NCBI RefSeq assembly: GCF_037392515.1
Contig: NC_090285.1
Location: 5,583,501-5,647,500, forward strand
Source of the DNA: Haliotis asinina
Lineage: Eukaryota > Mollusca > Gastropoda > Lepetellida > Haliotidae
Length of the DNA: 64,000 bases
Reading direction: 5' to 3'
Shown here: piece after piece, positions 33,001 through 47,800 of the stretch
Position numbering within the stretch: position 1 is the stretch's first letter
Layout of the letters: each line of letters opens with the position of its first letter
Position numbers and translations under genes: made by a program
The notes under the pieces: generated by a model
Told to the model about the DNA's origin: nothing
Databases searched by the model: none
Seen by the model: only the letters and a program-made list of their open reading frames with translations

Positions 33001-36000
33001 TATGGCTCACAAATGCAATTATCTGAGCAATACGCATTCTCAAAACTATTAAGTTATAATAATATAAAGGAAATACATCATCCCCAAAATTAACGATCAT
33101 TTTTACGGAAATTGCTGATCGTATCGGGTGAACTGCTTCACGAAAAGTATATCTCAATATATTGTATTGTAAAGTTCGACACTGCAGTATACCAGTTAAC
33201 TGTTATTATCGCCCACCCCTACTGAAAACCCAGAAGAGGCAAACAATGCTATATCCCTCTCTTATGCTACAGATGATATACTCAGTAGTAACCAGAGCCC
33301 TTACCTCACTTCATGCAAAACCACACACAATCATGAGTATGAATATTGTCAGTAACAAGGGTAAAAGTCAGTCAGATTATAGTTACTTAAACTGCTAGAC
33401 CTCTGTGTTGGAATAATGTACTATTTAAAATGCATCGGTGAGTGAGGCATTTTCCACAGTGTAATGAGAAATAAAGCCCTACACATTTATGATTCAGTTA
33501 ATATATTTTATATCTTGTTTGGGCATGATATCAGGTAAGTTATTATTAGATTATTCAGAAATTGTCTTGTAAATGAATTATTTAGGTATGGCATGTTGAT
33601 GTTCATCAGTTACTGGGTATGCAAACATGATTCTGATCAGCTTATCTATGCAAATGTTTGTCCGAATTGTAAGTCAGTTTTTACCAATACCAAGGAAGCA
33701 CCCCTTTATTTGTTATTTGTGCACAGATGTCGGAAGCCCCAGGACCTGCTAACCACCGACTAAAATCATACAAAAACAAAGCACTTGACTCCCAGGAATT
33801 ACGACGTAGGAGAGAGGAAGAGGGAATTCAACTCCGCAAACAGAAGAGAGATGAACAGGTGGGACACCATCATGGAATACTGTATATCGATAATCGATAA
33901 CATATTGCACGCAGGAAAGTTTTGCGAATTAACTCCACTTGCTAACCTTTGCAGGCGTAATGATATCTCTCATATTGTTAAGCCATTATTTTAAGTCCTT
34001 GTAACTGTGATCAAACATTATAGTTATAGTGCTATTATTCTAGTAAACATTATTCAGCACAATAGTTATTACACTAACAAATTAATTACAACAATATACA
34101 TTCAGTACACAACTATAATTTGCAAATTACTGTGCGACGAAATTTGATTAAAACAAGCACTTTTTAAATGCTTCATTATAAATGACTTTCACGCTGAAAC
34201 TATTGAGGATGTGGCTAGCATAGGGTGTCTCTATCACTACAAAAAGAAACAGGTATGAGGGGTCATCTCAAAAGCAAAACCAGGCCAGGTGAAGCTGACG
34301 ATGGTTAGGGTCGGACTGGGAGACAGAGATATCAGCTGAGGTTATGATAATCCCATAGGGGAATTCAAGTAGGGAAGTACATGATATGCCTTAGCATATA
34401 TAACAATGTTCAGTCCTGTTGATCTTCGATTGTTCATGCCACCTATTTATTTTGAGACATTTAATATGAGCCTTTCTATGGATGTCACGTATCATTCTAA
34501 GTTCCATATCTTAACATAAACTTCATGAAAAAAGACAGAAAATATGTTAATCAATAGATGAGACATATTCAACACACATGAAAAAGCACAAAATGTCTTT
34601 GAGATGACCCCTCTTTGCCAGGCAGCACATGCATGTACTGTCAATCTATGAAATGTTTCAAGTTTAAAAATTTAAGATGTCAGAATACTGTTTTCATTTA
34701 TTCTTTTTTGTGCTAATTTCACAACAGTGATTCCTAATTTTTAGTAAGACATTGACTTCTTATTCTTTTTAGACAAAATAATTTAATTTTTTACTTACCT
34801 TACCATAGGTCTATAGCATACCACATCAAGCTTCGCTTAGTAGGAGATCTGACGGAGTTGAATTGCTATTCAATCTTGAATGGCTACCTCGCAATCGAAG
34901 ACTGTCGTGATACGGAAGTATCGGGATCTCCCCACTGCACATGCGCGCAGACCCAACGAAAACTTCACTTTTACTTCAAGCATCGTCTGATCTTGACGTG
35001 TTTGGGTCTCCTATTTTCGCTGTTGCCCCCCTAATTTGTTACTGGATTGGTTTCATTTGGGTGGACTGCTTCTACTGATAATTATGTCCGCTGTATCTAT
35101 GTTTTGTATTACTTAGCGTGGTATTTAGTGTAATTTTTGCTGTTCCTTTTCAAGTGGCAGCTATTTCACTTATTTAAACTTATTCTCTTCTGTTGCAAGC
35201 ATGCTGTTGCATGGGGAATGGAGCAGTCCATTACGTGGTAAGGGGTGTTTTTTTCTTCTACCCTTATTGTCACACTGTTATTTCGGTTTATTAGAGTTGT
35301 TGTGCATGACACACCACTTTTGTGAAGTTTGTAAAGGTTTGAAGTCCAGCAAGGACCCACACCTGTACTGCCCGGACTGTACTGCTGTGTCCTGCTCCCT
35401 CCTACAGCATTGTGCAGTGTGCTCGTACTATCTAATCCAGAATTCAAGGCATACTTGGCGCTAGTAAGGAAGAGGAAGACACAAAAATTCAGAAAAATGT
35501 CTTGGTCTCCTGCATCCTTGTCTGGTTCAAGGTTATCTCTTCTATGTACACCGGAGATTCATCTCATTGGAGATGCCTGGCTGGAGCAGTGTTAGACACT
35601 GCTGCTTGAGTGGAGGCATCACTGAATCAGAATCATTCAGCGCTGCCGATGCTGACGCAGATCTAACGCCAATACCAATACCGACGGTGATGCCTATACG
35701 GACACCGACGCCTTTGCCGATTCCAACGCCGATGCCTACCACCCAGCCAGGAGGGTGGATGGATTTGGCGAGACCTGACGCTTTTACGCACCCGGAGGTG
35801 CAACAGATTTTAAGTGCGCTGCTTATGCCTGCCCCATGGGTGGATATTTGATAGGCGGAGTGCCCCTGCCCGTCTTCAGGGGTAGACAGCGTCAGGGCTA
35901 TTAGGGTGGTACATCCCACCCCCAGCTGTGCCAGTGTTCCCTACACCAGTAGGCGGGAGACTGGGCATCTTTTGGAGGAACTGATCCATCCTCAAGGATC

Positions 36001-38787
36001 CCTATGTTACCAGAATTCTAAAGAAGGGCTACAAACTACCGGTCATACAGCCTCCACCATTGACATCTCAGCCGGCGACATGGGCGTATTCAGAGGCACA
36101 ACGTCAGTTGTTGAGTAACATCATCGAAGTGTTGTTAGGGAAATGTGCTATCATGGAAGTACTGGACCCACACCTCTCGCCAGGGTTCTACTCTCCGGTC
36201 TTCCTCATTCGCAAGAAAGACTCTACAACTTAAAAATGATTCAAAACGTGGCAGCATTCAACGATCGTTACTTGATGGAACCTCCACATTTCAAGATGGT
36301 GTCTCTAAAACAGTTGCAAATCAAGTTGAACCCGGGAATGTGGCTGTGCACTCTCGACATATAGGATGCTTACCTGCACGTCCCCATCTATTCGGCTCAC
36401 GGGAAATTTCTGTGGTTTGTATGCGAGGTCCGACATTACCAGTGGTGAGTCCTGCCGTTTGGCATTCCACGGCCCCGTGGCTATTTACCAGAATCACGAC
36501 AACCATCACTCGTTTTCTTCATCTCAGGCAGATAGAGTTCGACCCATATATAGTCGACTGTCTGCTCAACCAGTTCAAACCTCACTTGCTACGCAGACAG
36601 CTGACTTTGCCATCCGTCTCCTGGAACAGTTAGGGTAGATGATCAACCAGGAAAAGTCGCACGCAGGAGTTGGTATTTATCTGGGGCCTGTTCCAGACAC
36701 AGTACAAAGGTGTTCGGATCCCCCTCGAGTGATGGGAAAAGATCTTCCGGTTCATAGCGAGGAGACTGTCAGAACCGTTGCTCCTCAGAGAGTGGCAGTC
36801 TCTGTTGGGCCTTCTGATGTCGGTGCAGTACTTAACAGGCAGGGGGCATCCACTACAGAGGTACCTCCTCCCGTACATACAGGCAGACAGTGTTACAACG
36901 CGCCTGTTGCTTCCGGTACATCTGCACCAATACCTGCGCTGGTGGACGATCGAGTTGGTTTGACCAAGTATGTGTCCTACTACTCTGATTCTGGTTCCAG
37001 TGACCTTCACGACAGATCATTGCAGCAGATCGGCATGCAGAGGGAATAAGTAGTGGTCCGGCTGCCCCGAGGCATATGTGGGATCTTAAGACACTGACGT
37101 TCCTCTGGAGTTCTACACCACCATCCTGTCTGTTGTATCCATATGCCATAGACCTGTGGTAAGGTAAGTAAAGTTAAAATCTAAATATTTTAGATATACT
37201 TACCTTACCATGGAGCGTTCAGTCCCTCCCAATGCTGGACGCTCCTCCCCACTACAGACTCTTTGGACCGAGAAGTAAAAGTGAAGTTTTCGTGGAGTCA
37301 GTGCGCATGCGCAGTAGGGAGATACAGATACTTCCATATCATGACAGTCGTCAGTTGCGAGGTAGCCATTCGAGATTGAAAAGCAATTCAACTCCATCAG
37401 ATCTCCTACTAAGAGAAGCTTAAGGTAATATGCTACAGACCTATGGTAAGGTAAGTATTTAAATATATAAAAAAATTTATCAATTTGTATTTATATTTTT
37501 ATTTTTATTTTGACAGCTATTCAAACGACGAAATGTATCCGTGCCATCAGGGTCTGATGAAATGTCTGTGGGCGATGTGCAGGAAGCCACTGTGTCTTCA
37601 ACTCTCACTGTATGTATGCCTGAATATTTTAACATATCTCCCTGTGAGGTTAGTCCCTTCAAAACCTATGTGACCCGTTAACATCCTGGGGTACAATAGG
37701 CCTTCAGCCACCCATGCTTGCCATAAAAGGCGACTATGCTTGTTCTAAAAGGTGACTAACGGGATCGGGTGGTCAAGCTCACTGACTTAGTTGGCACATG
37801 TCTTTGGTTCTCAATAGCGCAGATCAATGATCATTTGTTGATCACTGGATTGTGTGGTCCAGACTATTATTTACAGACCGCCGCCATATAGCTGGAATAT
37901 TGCTGAAACTAAACTAAACTCACTCACTCACTCACTCACTCAAAACCTACGTATATCAGTAGTCACTGGATTGCCTTGTCCAGACTTGGTTGTATTGATT
38001 ATTTCCATACCACAAGCAATGTCAAATGTTCAGAAATTAAAAACAGAATTCAAGACAAGGCTTACCAATCTCTGCATATTGCTAGCATGTCTATTTGCAT
38101 ACGAAACTGTCATATCAATTGTTGTAAGGAGCTTGTTTCACTGTACTGGGCTGAACTTGTACCAAGCCACCTCAAATCTCTTTATCTCTTTAGCTATTTT
38201 CCAAAGGTAAGTGCCAATTGGCGCCTTCCAAGGAAATCCTGGCTGCAGCAATACAGAACTGGTTCCATCGTGTTTTCTTCAGAAAATAACTGTGTCCATC
38301 TAACAATAATGTTAAGAAATGTCTTTTGGATCACAAGATATATGAGCAAACATATAAATGCAGAGTATTAAAAGTATTATCTAATGGCAGTAGATATATG
38401 CAATCAATGTTCTTGCATTGCAATCAATGTTTGTATTGCAGTTGTCTTCTTGTCGGAGCATTTGCTGTTGCTGTGCATGTTTATAATTGATCCTAACTGT
38501 TCAACATCTGTCCATGTAGGGCGGCATCAGTACAGAGATGGTTCAAGCTTTATACAGTGAAAATGTTGAGGAGTTAGAAGCTGCTACTCAGAAGTTTAGG
38601 AAACTGTTATCAAGAGGTATGTGCATAGCTCTGTTCAAGAAAATTGGTGAATGTATTAGTTTTCATTTACTACCGCTTTCTTAGGTATGCTCATCACAAA
38701 GATTTTAATAGCATGCAAAACTGATTAGACTTTGGTTTACGAGAATGTGCTCTTTGAGCATGGACAGCGAGGATACCAGCGCATTGC

Positions 38788-38845
<58 letters not shown>

Positions 38846-41800
38846 GAGGCTTGTGAATGTAAATGTGTGTCCTTTCTGCACAGAACCAAACCCACCAATA
38901 GATGAAGTGATCCAGACTGGAATTGTCCCACGTTTTGTAGAGTTCCTACAGAGAGATGGAAGCTGGACCCTGCAGGTTAGTCAGTCATTAGCAGTACCAG
39001 TCAGTGTAGATGACTTTATACTTGATACCTGTAACACTGAAGGGGAGAATCTAGTATGTGATTGACAACAATGAAGGTCAAGATGGCTGAGTATAAATTA
39101 GTGTAAACAAAAAAGGATGATTATTTTATGGATATACATCTTCTTACTCAAGTAAGTGATGGATACATTATTAGAATCTATGTCGCTTTTCACAGAATAA
39201 AGAAGTTGTATATCCATAAACTTCCATAAACCTCACATTACCAAATATTGTGTTCACTTGAGGAATGTTCAGGAGATAACTCTGGTAGTAAGGTAGTCCC
39301 ACTGGCTAAAGAGAGCTGATTGAACTAGAGGCAAAGGTTCAAGACCACATATATTTCTCGTCCATGAAAAGGCATGTTTCACAGTAAACATCTGTTGGAG
39401 TATCAGATGTGTGCCAAACAACCGTTAGAGATTCCCAGTTAGACTACCATAGTTTCAGTGTCTGTGGAAACCTTCTTAATCAGAGCTAGAAATTATAAAT
39501 ACATGATAAGATTGATGAGGTAGTAATGGGAGGGTGATATCTATTCCTGTCACACACTTTCAGTCACATGTCTGCATTATTGAACTTTTGTGGCAAAATC
39601 CCAAACAGTTAAGACTCTGCAGTTTTGCTTAGACAGTTAATTAAAAGTTTCTATGCTCCATTTTGTTATGTTTTAAGGAAGTCCTTGATGAATCATGTTT
39701 GGTTAAAAATGTTGATTTCAGATACTAGATGTAAGTCTACCCAGTTTTACAACCAAGGGCATATAACTCTAAATCATACTTGCAATGCAGATAAACCACT
39801 AGATATTTTATGAGAGCCTCAGCCATTTGCTGCCACTGGTCAATTATCAGAAGTCCACCTTTCAATGCTGCACTTTTTGTTCGATTTAGTTTGAAGCAGC
39901 ATGGGCTTTGACAAACATAGCATCAGGAACTTCTCTACAGACCCGTGTTGTCATTGAAGCCAGGGCTGTCCCTATCTTCATCAAACTCCTCAGCTCTGAA
40001 ATCGAGGATGTGCAGGAACAGGTAAGTTTACACATGCTTTGATTCCCTGGGTTCAGGTATTGTGGCAGCTCACATTTGGGGTGCATTGGGTAGAGATGTC
40101 ATAGAGTAACGTGTTGATGGGAAGAAATATGAATTTTTGATATGCATTTCCTTTAATTCAGTACCATTTCTCTATCTCTATTATCTGTTTCCTGAAGCAG
40201 GACGCTTATTTAATTGTGAAATTTGTGCTGTTGATGATTATTGTTGCTAAATTTGTTGATCTACTTTTTAGGCTGTGTGGGCGTTGGGAAACATTGCTGG
40301 TGACAGCCCTGAATGCAGGGACTATGTACTTAATGAAGGAATACTTGTACCGTTGTTACAGTAAGTAGCATACCATCAGAGGCTACGAAGTCATGCAGTC
40401 TATGTAAATAGGTTAAGCATTATTTTGGATATCAATGTGCAGTGTTCTTTCTTGGGTCGACAGTGTAGTTTTATCGCATCTGAATTATTATGGATTACCC
40501 CTCCTGGCAGTATTTGTTTGCCTGGTTTTTAACACAGGATGAGGTATCCTAGCATTACATGCACTTAAGACTTTGCCAACATGTCAGTATTGAAATGTAT
40601 TGAGATGTAAGTAATGACATGTTATGCTGCTTTTATAAAAGAAGATTCATTGTCCCCCAGGGAAACAAGGTGTAAGTTGGTTGTGCCTGATAGGTAAGCT
40701 CTTGAATTTTCCGTTTTATTCGGTCTTGATTGAACAGACAAAAGACAGTATATGTAGGTAATTTAAGCACGACAAAAAATGATTCTTAACTTGTGTTTGC
40801 TATAGCCATGCACTTGAAGGAGAGTGTGTCTTTTGTTGGTATTGATATGTTTTTGCCACTGTTTTCAGATTATTAAGTAAAAGCAACAGCCTGTCAATGA
40901 CACGGAATGCAGTGTGGTGTTTATCTAACTTATGCCGAGGCAAGAATCCACCACCAGAGTTTGCAAAGGTTTGTTACATCTCAGAAATTTTACTTAAGTT
41001 TGTAACTATTGTGATCATTTAATCAGCGCTGCATCTTCCCTTTGCTCCAGAGGTGGTAAGGCAGTATTCTCATGCTTTTTTATGGGACATTGTCATCTGT
41101 TATTTACTCACACCAGTCTATTGTCATACATCCAGCATTACCCATCTTTCCTATACCACCCTGTTGGACTTAGTGCCTGTGGTATGATTGGTAGTGTATG
41201 TGTAGCAGTGAATGCTGTAGCAGACGTGCTTGGTAATGAGGTGTCCATATCTTGGCAGGTATGTCCAGCACTGCCTGTGTTAGCACGGCTGCTGTTCCAC
41301 ACGGACAAGGACGTCTTGGCTGACTCGTGTTGGGCTCTTTCCTATCTCTCAGATGGACCCAATGAAAAGATCCAAGCTGTTATAGACTCTGGAGTGTGTC
41401 GTCGACTTGTAGAACTTTTAATGTGAGTGAGGAAACAGTTCTTCTGGGACTGTTGAAAGATCTGTGGAAGATGGTGACAGAAATGAATGTTGACATTGAA
41501 TGAATTTTTTTGGTATATAAATTCTTGTTCCAGAATGTTGACAAAATAACATTTCCCACTTTGTTAGATGTTATCAAATTTATGAATTTTTAACTTACCT
41601 TACCATAGGTCTTATGCATATTACCTCTAGCTTCGCTAAACGAGATCAGACAGTCGTTGATTCGCCATCCCCTCGATGGCTACCTCATGTAATCTACGAA
41701 TGTAGTCACGGAAGTGACGTGATCTCTCCACTCGCGCGAGAGCGCAGAATCCAAAATTCACTTTTACCTTTAGCGTTCGTGCGAACGGACGTGTTGGTTT

Positions 41801-44800
41801 GCTGTTTTTTTTCTACTATGTGTAGTTTCAATAAAGTTGCTACTCCTTGGTAGGTATGGTTTGTATCCCCTCATTTTGTATTAAAGTCAAGTCATACAAG
41901 CATTTAATGTGCTTACCTTGCTACCTCGTGTTGTTCTTTTCTCACTCAGGCATGGCCTGTCCGTGCCGTATGTGAGAACGGCATGGCGTCCATGGGGGTA
42001 GTACATCTTGTTGATTGTTTGCCCGTCATGTTTCTGCCCATGCTTGGTCATTTTCACTTGTGTTTTCGGTATTTTTCATACCATTTTCTACCATGAATTT
42101 CAGCGTAGCGAAGGCAGCCATTGTGGTTGTTGTTTTTCGCAGCCCCGCACTTATGGGTGTGTCTATTTTTTACGTAGGGGTGTAACTACTTTCTACATTT
42201 TTATGTAGGGGTTTTTTCTCCTAGTATTGTATCAACATGTCGTCAAGTCTTGGTTTCTTGTCTGTTACAGTTTCTGTGTATGACTCGACACTTTTGTACT
42301 GTCTGCAAGGGGCAGAAGTCAGCCAAGGACCCACATCCCTGGTGTCCGGATTGTGCGTCCGCTGTTTGCTCCATCGATAATCGGTGCCTACACTGTCAAG
42401 CGTTATCTCTCGCCGATTTCAAGACCTTTTTGGCGGTTCGGAGGAAACGTTTTACACAACGTAAGAGAAGAATGTCGTCGCCAGCGTCTTCCTTGGGATC
42501 TTTACCTGACGACCAGGATCTACCACCGCCTTCAGTACCAGTATCAACGCCTAGTGTGGGGCGCTCATCTATTACGCCGGCGCGCTCCTCTCCAGAGCCT
42601 ACGCATTCAGACGCCTTTGTAGACTTATCTCACCCAGATGCCTTATCCCATCCTGAAGTTCAGAGGCTTCTGCGATCTCTCTTGACACCGGGCGCTGCTG
42701 TACGCCCTACCTCGTCGTCTACATCTTTACCAACGACAGCGCCTAGACTTACGCCAGCGCCGATGCCTGTACCAGCGCCTCTGCCTGTGCCGGCGCCACT
42801 GCCTGTCCCGGCGCCTTTGTTTACATCAGCACCGGTGTTTTCGTCAGTGCTTATTCCGACGCCAGCGCCTGTACCAACGCCAGATCCAGTGTTGTTGCCG
42901 GACCCTGCTCCTATGCCTACTTCTTATCGGATCCCCAGAGTGTCTCATACGCTGACTAAAGAAGAAATGTTACAGCGCCAGTTGGATGAAGAGCGCGCTC
43001 GTCGTTTAGAGGCTGAGCGCTCCCGGCGCAGATCTCGTTCTAGGTCCCCGAGGGGTCGGCGCTCCCGGTCTGTTTCCCGCTCTCCAAGGCGCTCCTTAGA
43101 GGAAGACTCACGTACCAGAAGTAGACGTAGAGTGCGATCTCGGTCAAGATCACCACGGCGTCTCTCTAGATCCCAGCGTTCGCGATCGCCGGAACCACTG
43201 CAGACTTCCTGCAAGGAATTGAACTCTAAGAACTCTGCTTCCAACTCTAGTCAGCGACGAGAATCAACCTCTGTTTCCTGGGAGGTCACGAGGAACAGTT
43301 CTTTTGTCCAGATTATGAGGAGGACCCTGGCAATGATGGTGATAGTGATGGCACCTATCTTCCCTTAGCTGCTGTCTTTGAGTGGATTGCCGACAGATTA
43401 CCGGACTGTCCTTCCCCTTCTTCAGATTCAAGCAACCCGGCGTCGATTCACTTGTCTCCTGAGTTACTTATTCCACCACACCCTATGGTGGCGGATGCTG
43501 TTGCTTTGTTAGATTCGGACTTTGCAAAGTTATCCTTAAATCCAACCATCAAAGCGTCGAAGTCTAAGAAATCAGATTATAAAGTACACAGTCTGGATTT
43601 TGCCGACAACGGGGCGGTGCTAGACGATTCAATTAAGAGGTTGTCAAGCTCAACTCCGTCATCTTACAGAGTTCAGGATTCAAAGCTAGCAGCTATTGAT
43701 ACGGAACTGAAACGTATGCTTAAACCTATCTCGGCGCTTGCGTCAGCCACCTCCGCTGCAGCCTTGGATTTGTCAGAGGATAATGCCTCGAGGGTGGATC
43801 ATTTAACTACTATTTTTTGCTTGGCAAGGCAGAGTACTCCATGACCTGCTTGGACATTTACGCGCGGCGCTAGCCATGACTACTACTATGCGCCGATCTG
43901 GATTTTTAGATGCTTGTTCTTGGCAAGAGGAATTTAAACGACAACTACTTCGTGCACCATTTACGTCTAAGTTCCTCTTTGATGAAAAGATACCAACGGT
44001 GTATAAACAACATGCCGAACTCACTAACACGGAAGTGGCGCTGTCAACCTTCGAGGCCTTGGGCTCTGCATTTCGTGGCCGAGCCAGGGGTAATGCCAAG
44101 AAAAGATATGTACCCAGGAGAGAGTCTATCCGTTCCTCGTTTGGGAGGGGACGAGGTCGTACCAAGGACTCAGATGTCCAGCGCAAGCCTCGAGAACGCG
44201 GCAGGGATGCCCCATCTACGTCCGGTCGAGGTAGGGGCAAGCATCCCTACTCCGGCCGCTGAAGCCATGGACTACTACGACTGGGACCTCCCACCCCCAG
44301 TCGTACCAGTTCATCCGACCCCTGTAGGTGGGAGACTAGGGATCTTCTGGGCCAACTGGACATTCCTGGAAGACCCGTTTGTTTGCAAGATCCTGAGAGC
44401 CGGCTACAAGCTACCACTAGCCAGAGCTCCGCCGTTGACTACCACTCCCCTGTCACGAGTGTACTCAATAGATCAACAGGTACTTATACTAGAGAACATC
44501 AACATTTTATTAACAAAACGTGCTATAGAGATAGTGTCAGAACCCCATCACTCCCCGGGGTTCTATTCACCATCTTCCTGATACCCAAGAAAGGTTCCAC
44601 CAAAATGCGGATGATTCACAACATGGCGACTTTCAACAGCCTGTATTTAGCCGAGCCCCCGCATTTCCGAATGACGTCACTGGATCAGATCCAAGCCAAG
44701 TTGTCACCCGGAGCTTGGATGGCCAGCCTAGATTTACAGGATGCTTACCTGCACGTTCCTATATTCCCGCGCCACAGGAAGTTCCTGCGTTTCATATTCA

Positions 44801-47800
44801 ACGGAGTACACTACCAGTGGCGAGTGCTGCCGTTTGGAATTTCTACGGCCCCGTGGCTTTTCACTCGGGTCACACTGCCTGTCACCCGGTTTCTGCACCT
44901 CCGGGGGATAGACTTCGATCCTTACATCGACGATTGTTTTCTAAATCACTGCAATCCTCAGTTGCTACGCAAACAACTGGACTTCTCCACACGCCTACTT
45001 CAGCAGTTGGGGTGGATTATCAATATCGAGAAGTCGCAACTGGAACCAACGCAGGAGTTAACTTTCATCGGGGGGTTGTTCCTGACTCGGCTCAATCTGG
45101 TCAGGGTCCCTCCCGATCGATGGCAGAAGATTCTCGCCTTTACGGATCGAGCTCTGTCCCTACCTCTCACCCTCAGAGAATGGCAGTCTCTGTTGGGCTT
45201 GTTGACGTCGGCGCAAGACCTCACCCTCAGAGGACGGCTTATGCTGCGCCCACTACAGAGGTTCCTATTACCATTCATTCGGGAGAACGACCTCCAGTCA
45301 TCATTTCTTCTACCCCCGCACCTGCATCAGTACCTCAGGTGGTGGACGGTAGAGTGGAACGTCTGCGCCGGTGTTTGTTTGACAAGCTTCAACCACGACC
45401 ACGAATTGTTTGTAGACGCATCCCTCTTGGGATGGGGCGCTCACTTGAACGGCCAGACAACCTCAGGGCTGTGGTCAGACGCCGAAAGGGAGTGGCATAT
45501 CAACAACCTGGAGATGCAGGCAGTCATCCTAGCGGTCCGCCACTGGCTACCGGTTCTAACAGACTCCAGACTCCTGGTAGCGTCCGACAATTCCACGGTC
45601 GTGTGGGTGATTCACAATCAGGGTACAACCAGATCCAAACAACTTCTGGACCAGATGTTCCTGTTAGCGGATCTGGTAGACAGCAACGGCATCGTGATCG
45701 CGGCTCGTCACATTCCCGGCTGCAAAAACATTCTGGCAGACGCCCTGTCGCGCCCCGGCAAACCATCCCCGACGGAGTGGATGCTTCATCCGGACGCATT
45801 TCACCAGATTTGCTGGCAACTCGGGAGACCACTGGTAGATCTTTTTGCCACCAGTTTCAATCACCAGTTACCAACGTACGTATCTCCCGTGCCGGATCCA
45901 CAGGCGTGGGCAGTCGACGCGATGTCTCTGTCATGGGAAGGCCTGGACGCATATGCGTTCCCTCCTCCAGTCCTTCTCTCGGACGTAATCGCCAAGATCA
46001 GACTGACGCAGAACCTCCGACTGCTTTTGGTCGCGCCTTGGTGGCCAGCCAGGTCGTGGTTTCCCGATCTTCGACGGCTTGCCAACGGAGACCCTTACAA
46101 ACTTCCAGGGTGGTTGCATCTGCTTCGACATCCACACAGTCGACAGCTGCATCCGGATCCACTGCGATTCCATCTTCACGCATGGGTCATCTGCAGAGGG
46201 CATTAAAGGCTAAGGGCTACTCTGCGCACGTGGCGAACGTTATAGCTCGCGCGCATAGAGTTTCTACCCGCTCTTTATATGACGACAAATGGCGCTCTTT
46301 TGAGAATTTTTGCGCAGGAAGATCTCAAGATCCCATGGCAGCATCTCCTCAGTTTGTGACACAGTTCCTTCTCTATCTACGGAACTCTAGACATCTCAGA
46401 GGCAGTACCTTAGGCACCTATTTGTCAGCTTTGAATTCTGTCCTTGCTATCAAGTCAGATACACAGATCTCCAAGATACCGGAACTTATTGCGCTTCTCA
46501 AAGCTTTCAAGCTGGAAGACCAGAAGGCCAAGTTCCGTCCTCCAGCTTGGGATCTTAATGTTGTCCTTCAACATCTCAGAGGGCCGCCGTACGAGCCATT
46601 AGAGGAAGCCTCCTTTGAACATCTTTCCAAGAAGACGGTTTTCTTACTATCATTGGCAACAGCGGCTAGAGTCAGCGAGATCCATGCTCTTGACGTTACT
46701 CAGATCCGATTTGAACAGTCAAGACACGGACGTGTTCATTTGGGTTTGCTTTGTGATTTTGTGGCTAAGAACCAGCTTCCCGGGCAGCCTAACAGGCTAT
46801 TTTCCATCCCTCCTTTGTCTACGATCCTGGGTCATCATGACGTGGAGGAGGAGCTGCTATGTCCAGTCAGGGCTCTCAGATGCTATATTAAAAGGTCAGC
46901 CTCTAGGAGACGATCCCGCAAAAGATTATTCATTCCCTTTGCCGTGTCCTGCAAAGGCGAAGTAAACAGAAATACTATTGCCCTCTGGCTCAGATCGACT
47001 ATCCTGGCGGCCTATGACGACAAGCACCTGCCTCATCCGGTAGCAAGTAACCCGCACGAGATCAGGGCCTTGGCGTCTACAATGGCGCTCCATCGGAACT
47101 GCACAGTACCGCAGATCATGGAGGGCTGTTTCTGGAGGTCATCAACTGTCTTCGCATCCCACTACTTGAGGGACTTGGCAGTTGAAGACGTGGAGGGGTT
47201 ACAGTCATTTGGTCCATTGGTGGTTGCTCAACAACTTACCCGACCATCTGCCCATTAGGTAACTACACTTCTACTTACCGTTGGTCTTAAGATTAACCTC
47301 ACCCCCCGGGTGCGTCGGTTTTTCTTTGGAGTTCTATTGGGTTACTCTTTGTCCTGTTCCAGGTATTATCCTGAGACCGTTGACATTGGTTTTCCCGAGT
47401 TCTCCTGATGCATGTGCACTGTTTGCTGAGGGATGGTCCTCCGGAGTCCACACCACCATCCATCTGTCGAAGCCATATGCATAAGACCTATGGTAAGGTA
47501 AGTTAAAAATTTATTAAAATCTAAATATTTTAGATATTTAAATACTTACCTTACCATAGGGCGGTGACTCCCTCCCAACGCTGGATGCTCCTCCCCACTT
47601 TGGACTCTTCGGACCTTCTGGCTGATGGTAAAAGTGAATTTTGGATTCTGCGCTCTCGCGCGAGTGGAGAGATCACGTCACTTCCGTGACTACATTCGTA
47701 GATTACATGAGGTAGCCATCGAGTGGATGGTGAATCAACGACTGTCTGATCTCGTTTAGCGAAGCTAGAGGTAATATGCATAAGACCTATGGTAAGGTAA

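Noticed and set aside
44715-46150. Long second frame under the reverse transcriptase of the DIRS element as a separate gene
   Set aside because: Overlapping frames are a known trait of DIRS elements; only the recombinase part at its end shows a domain.
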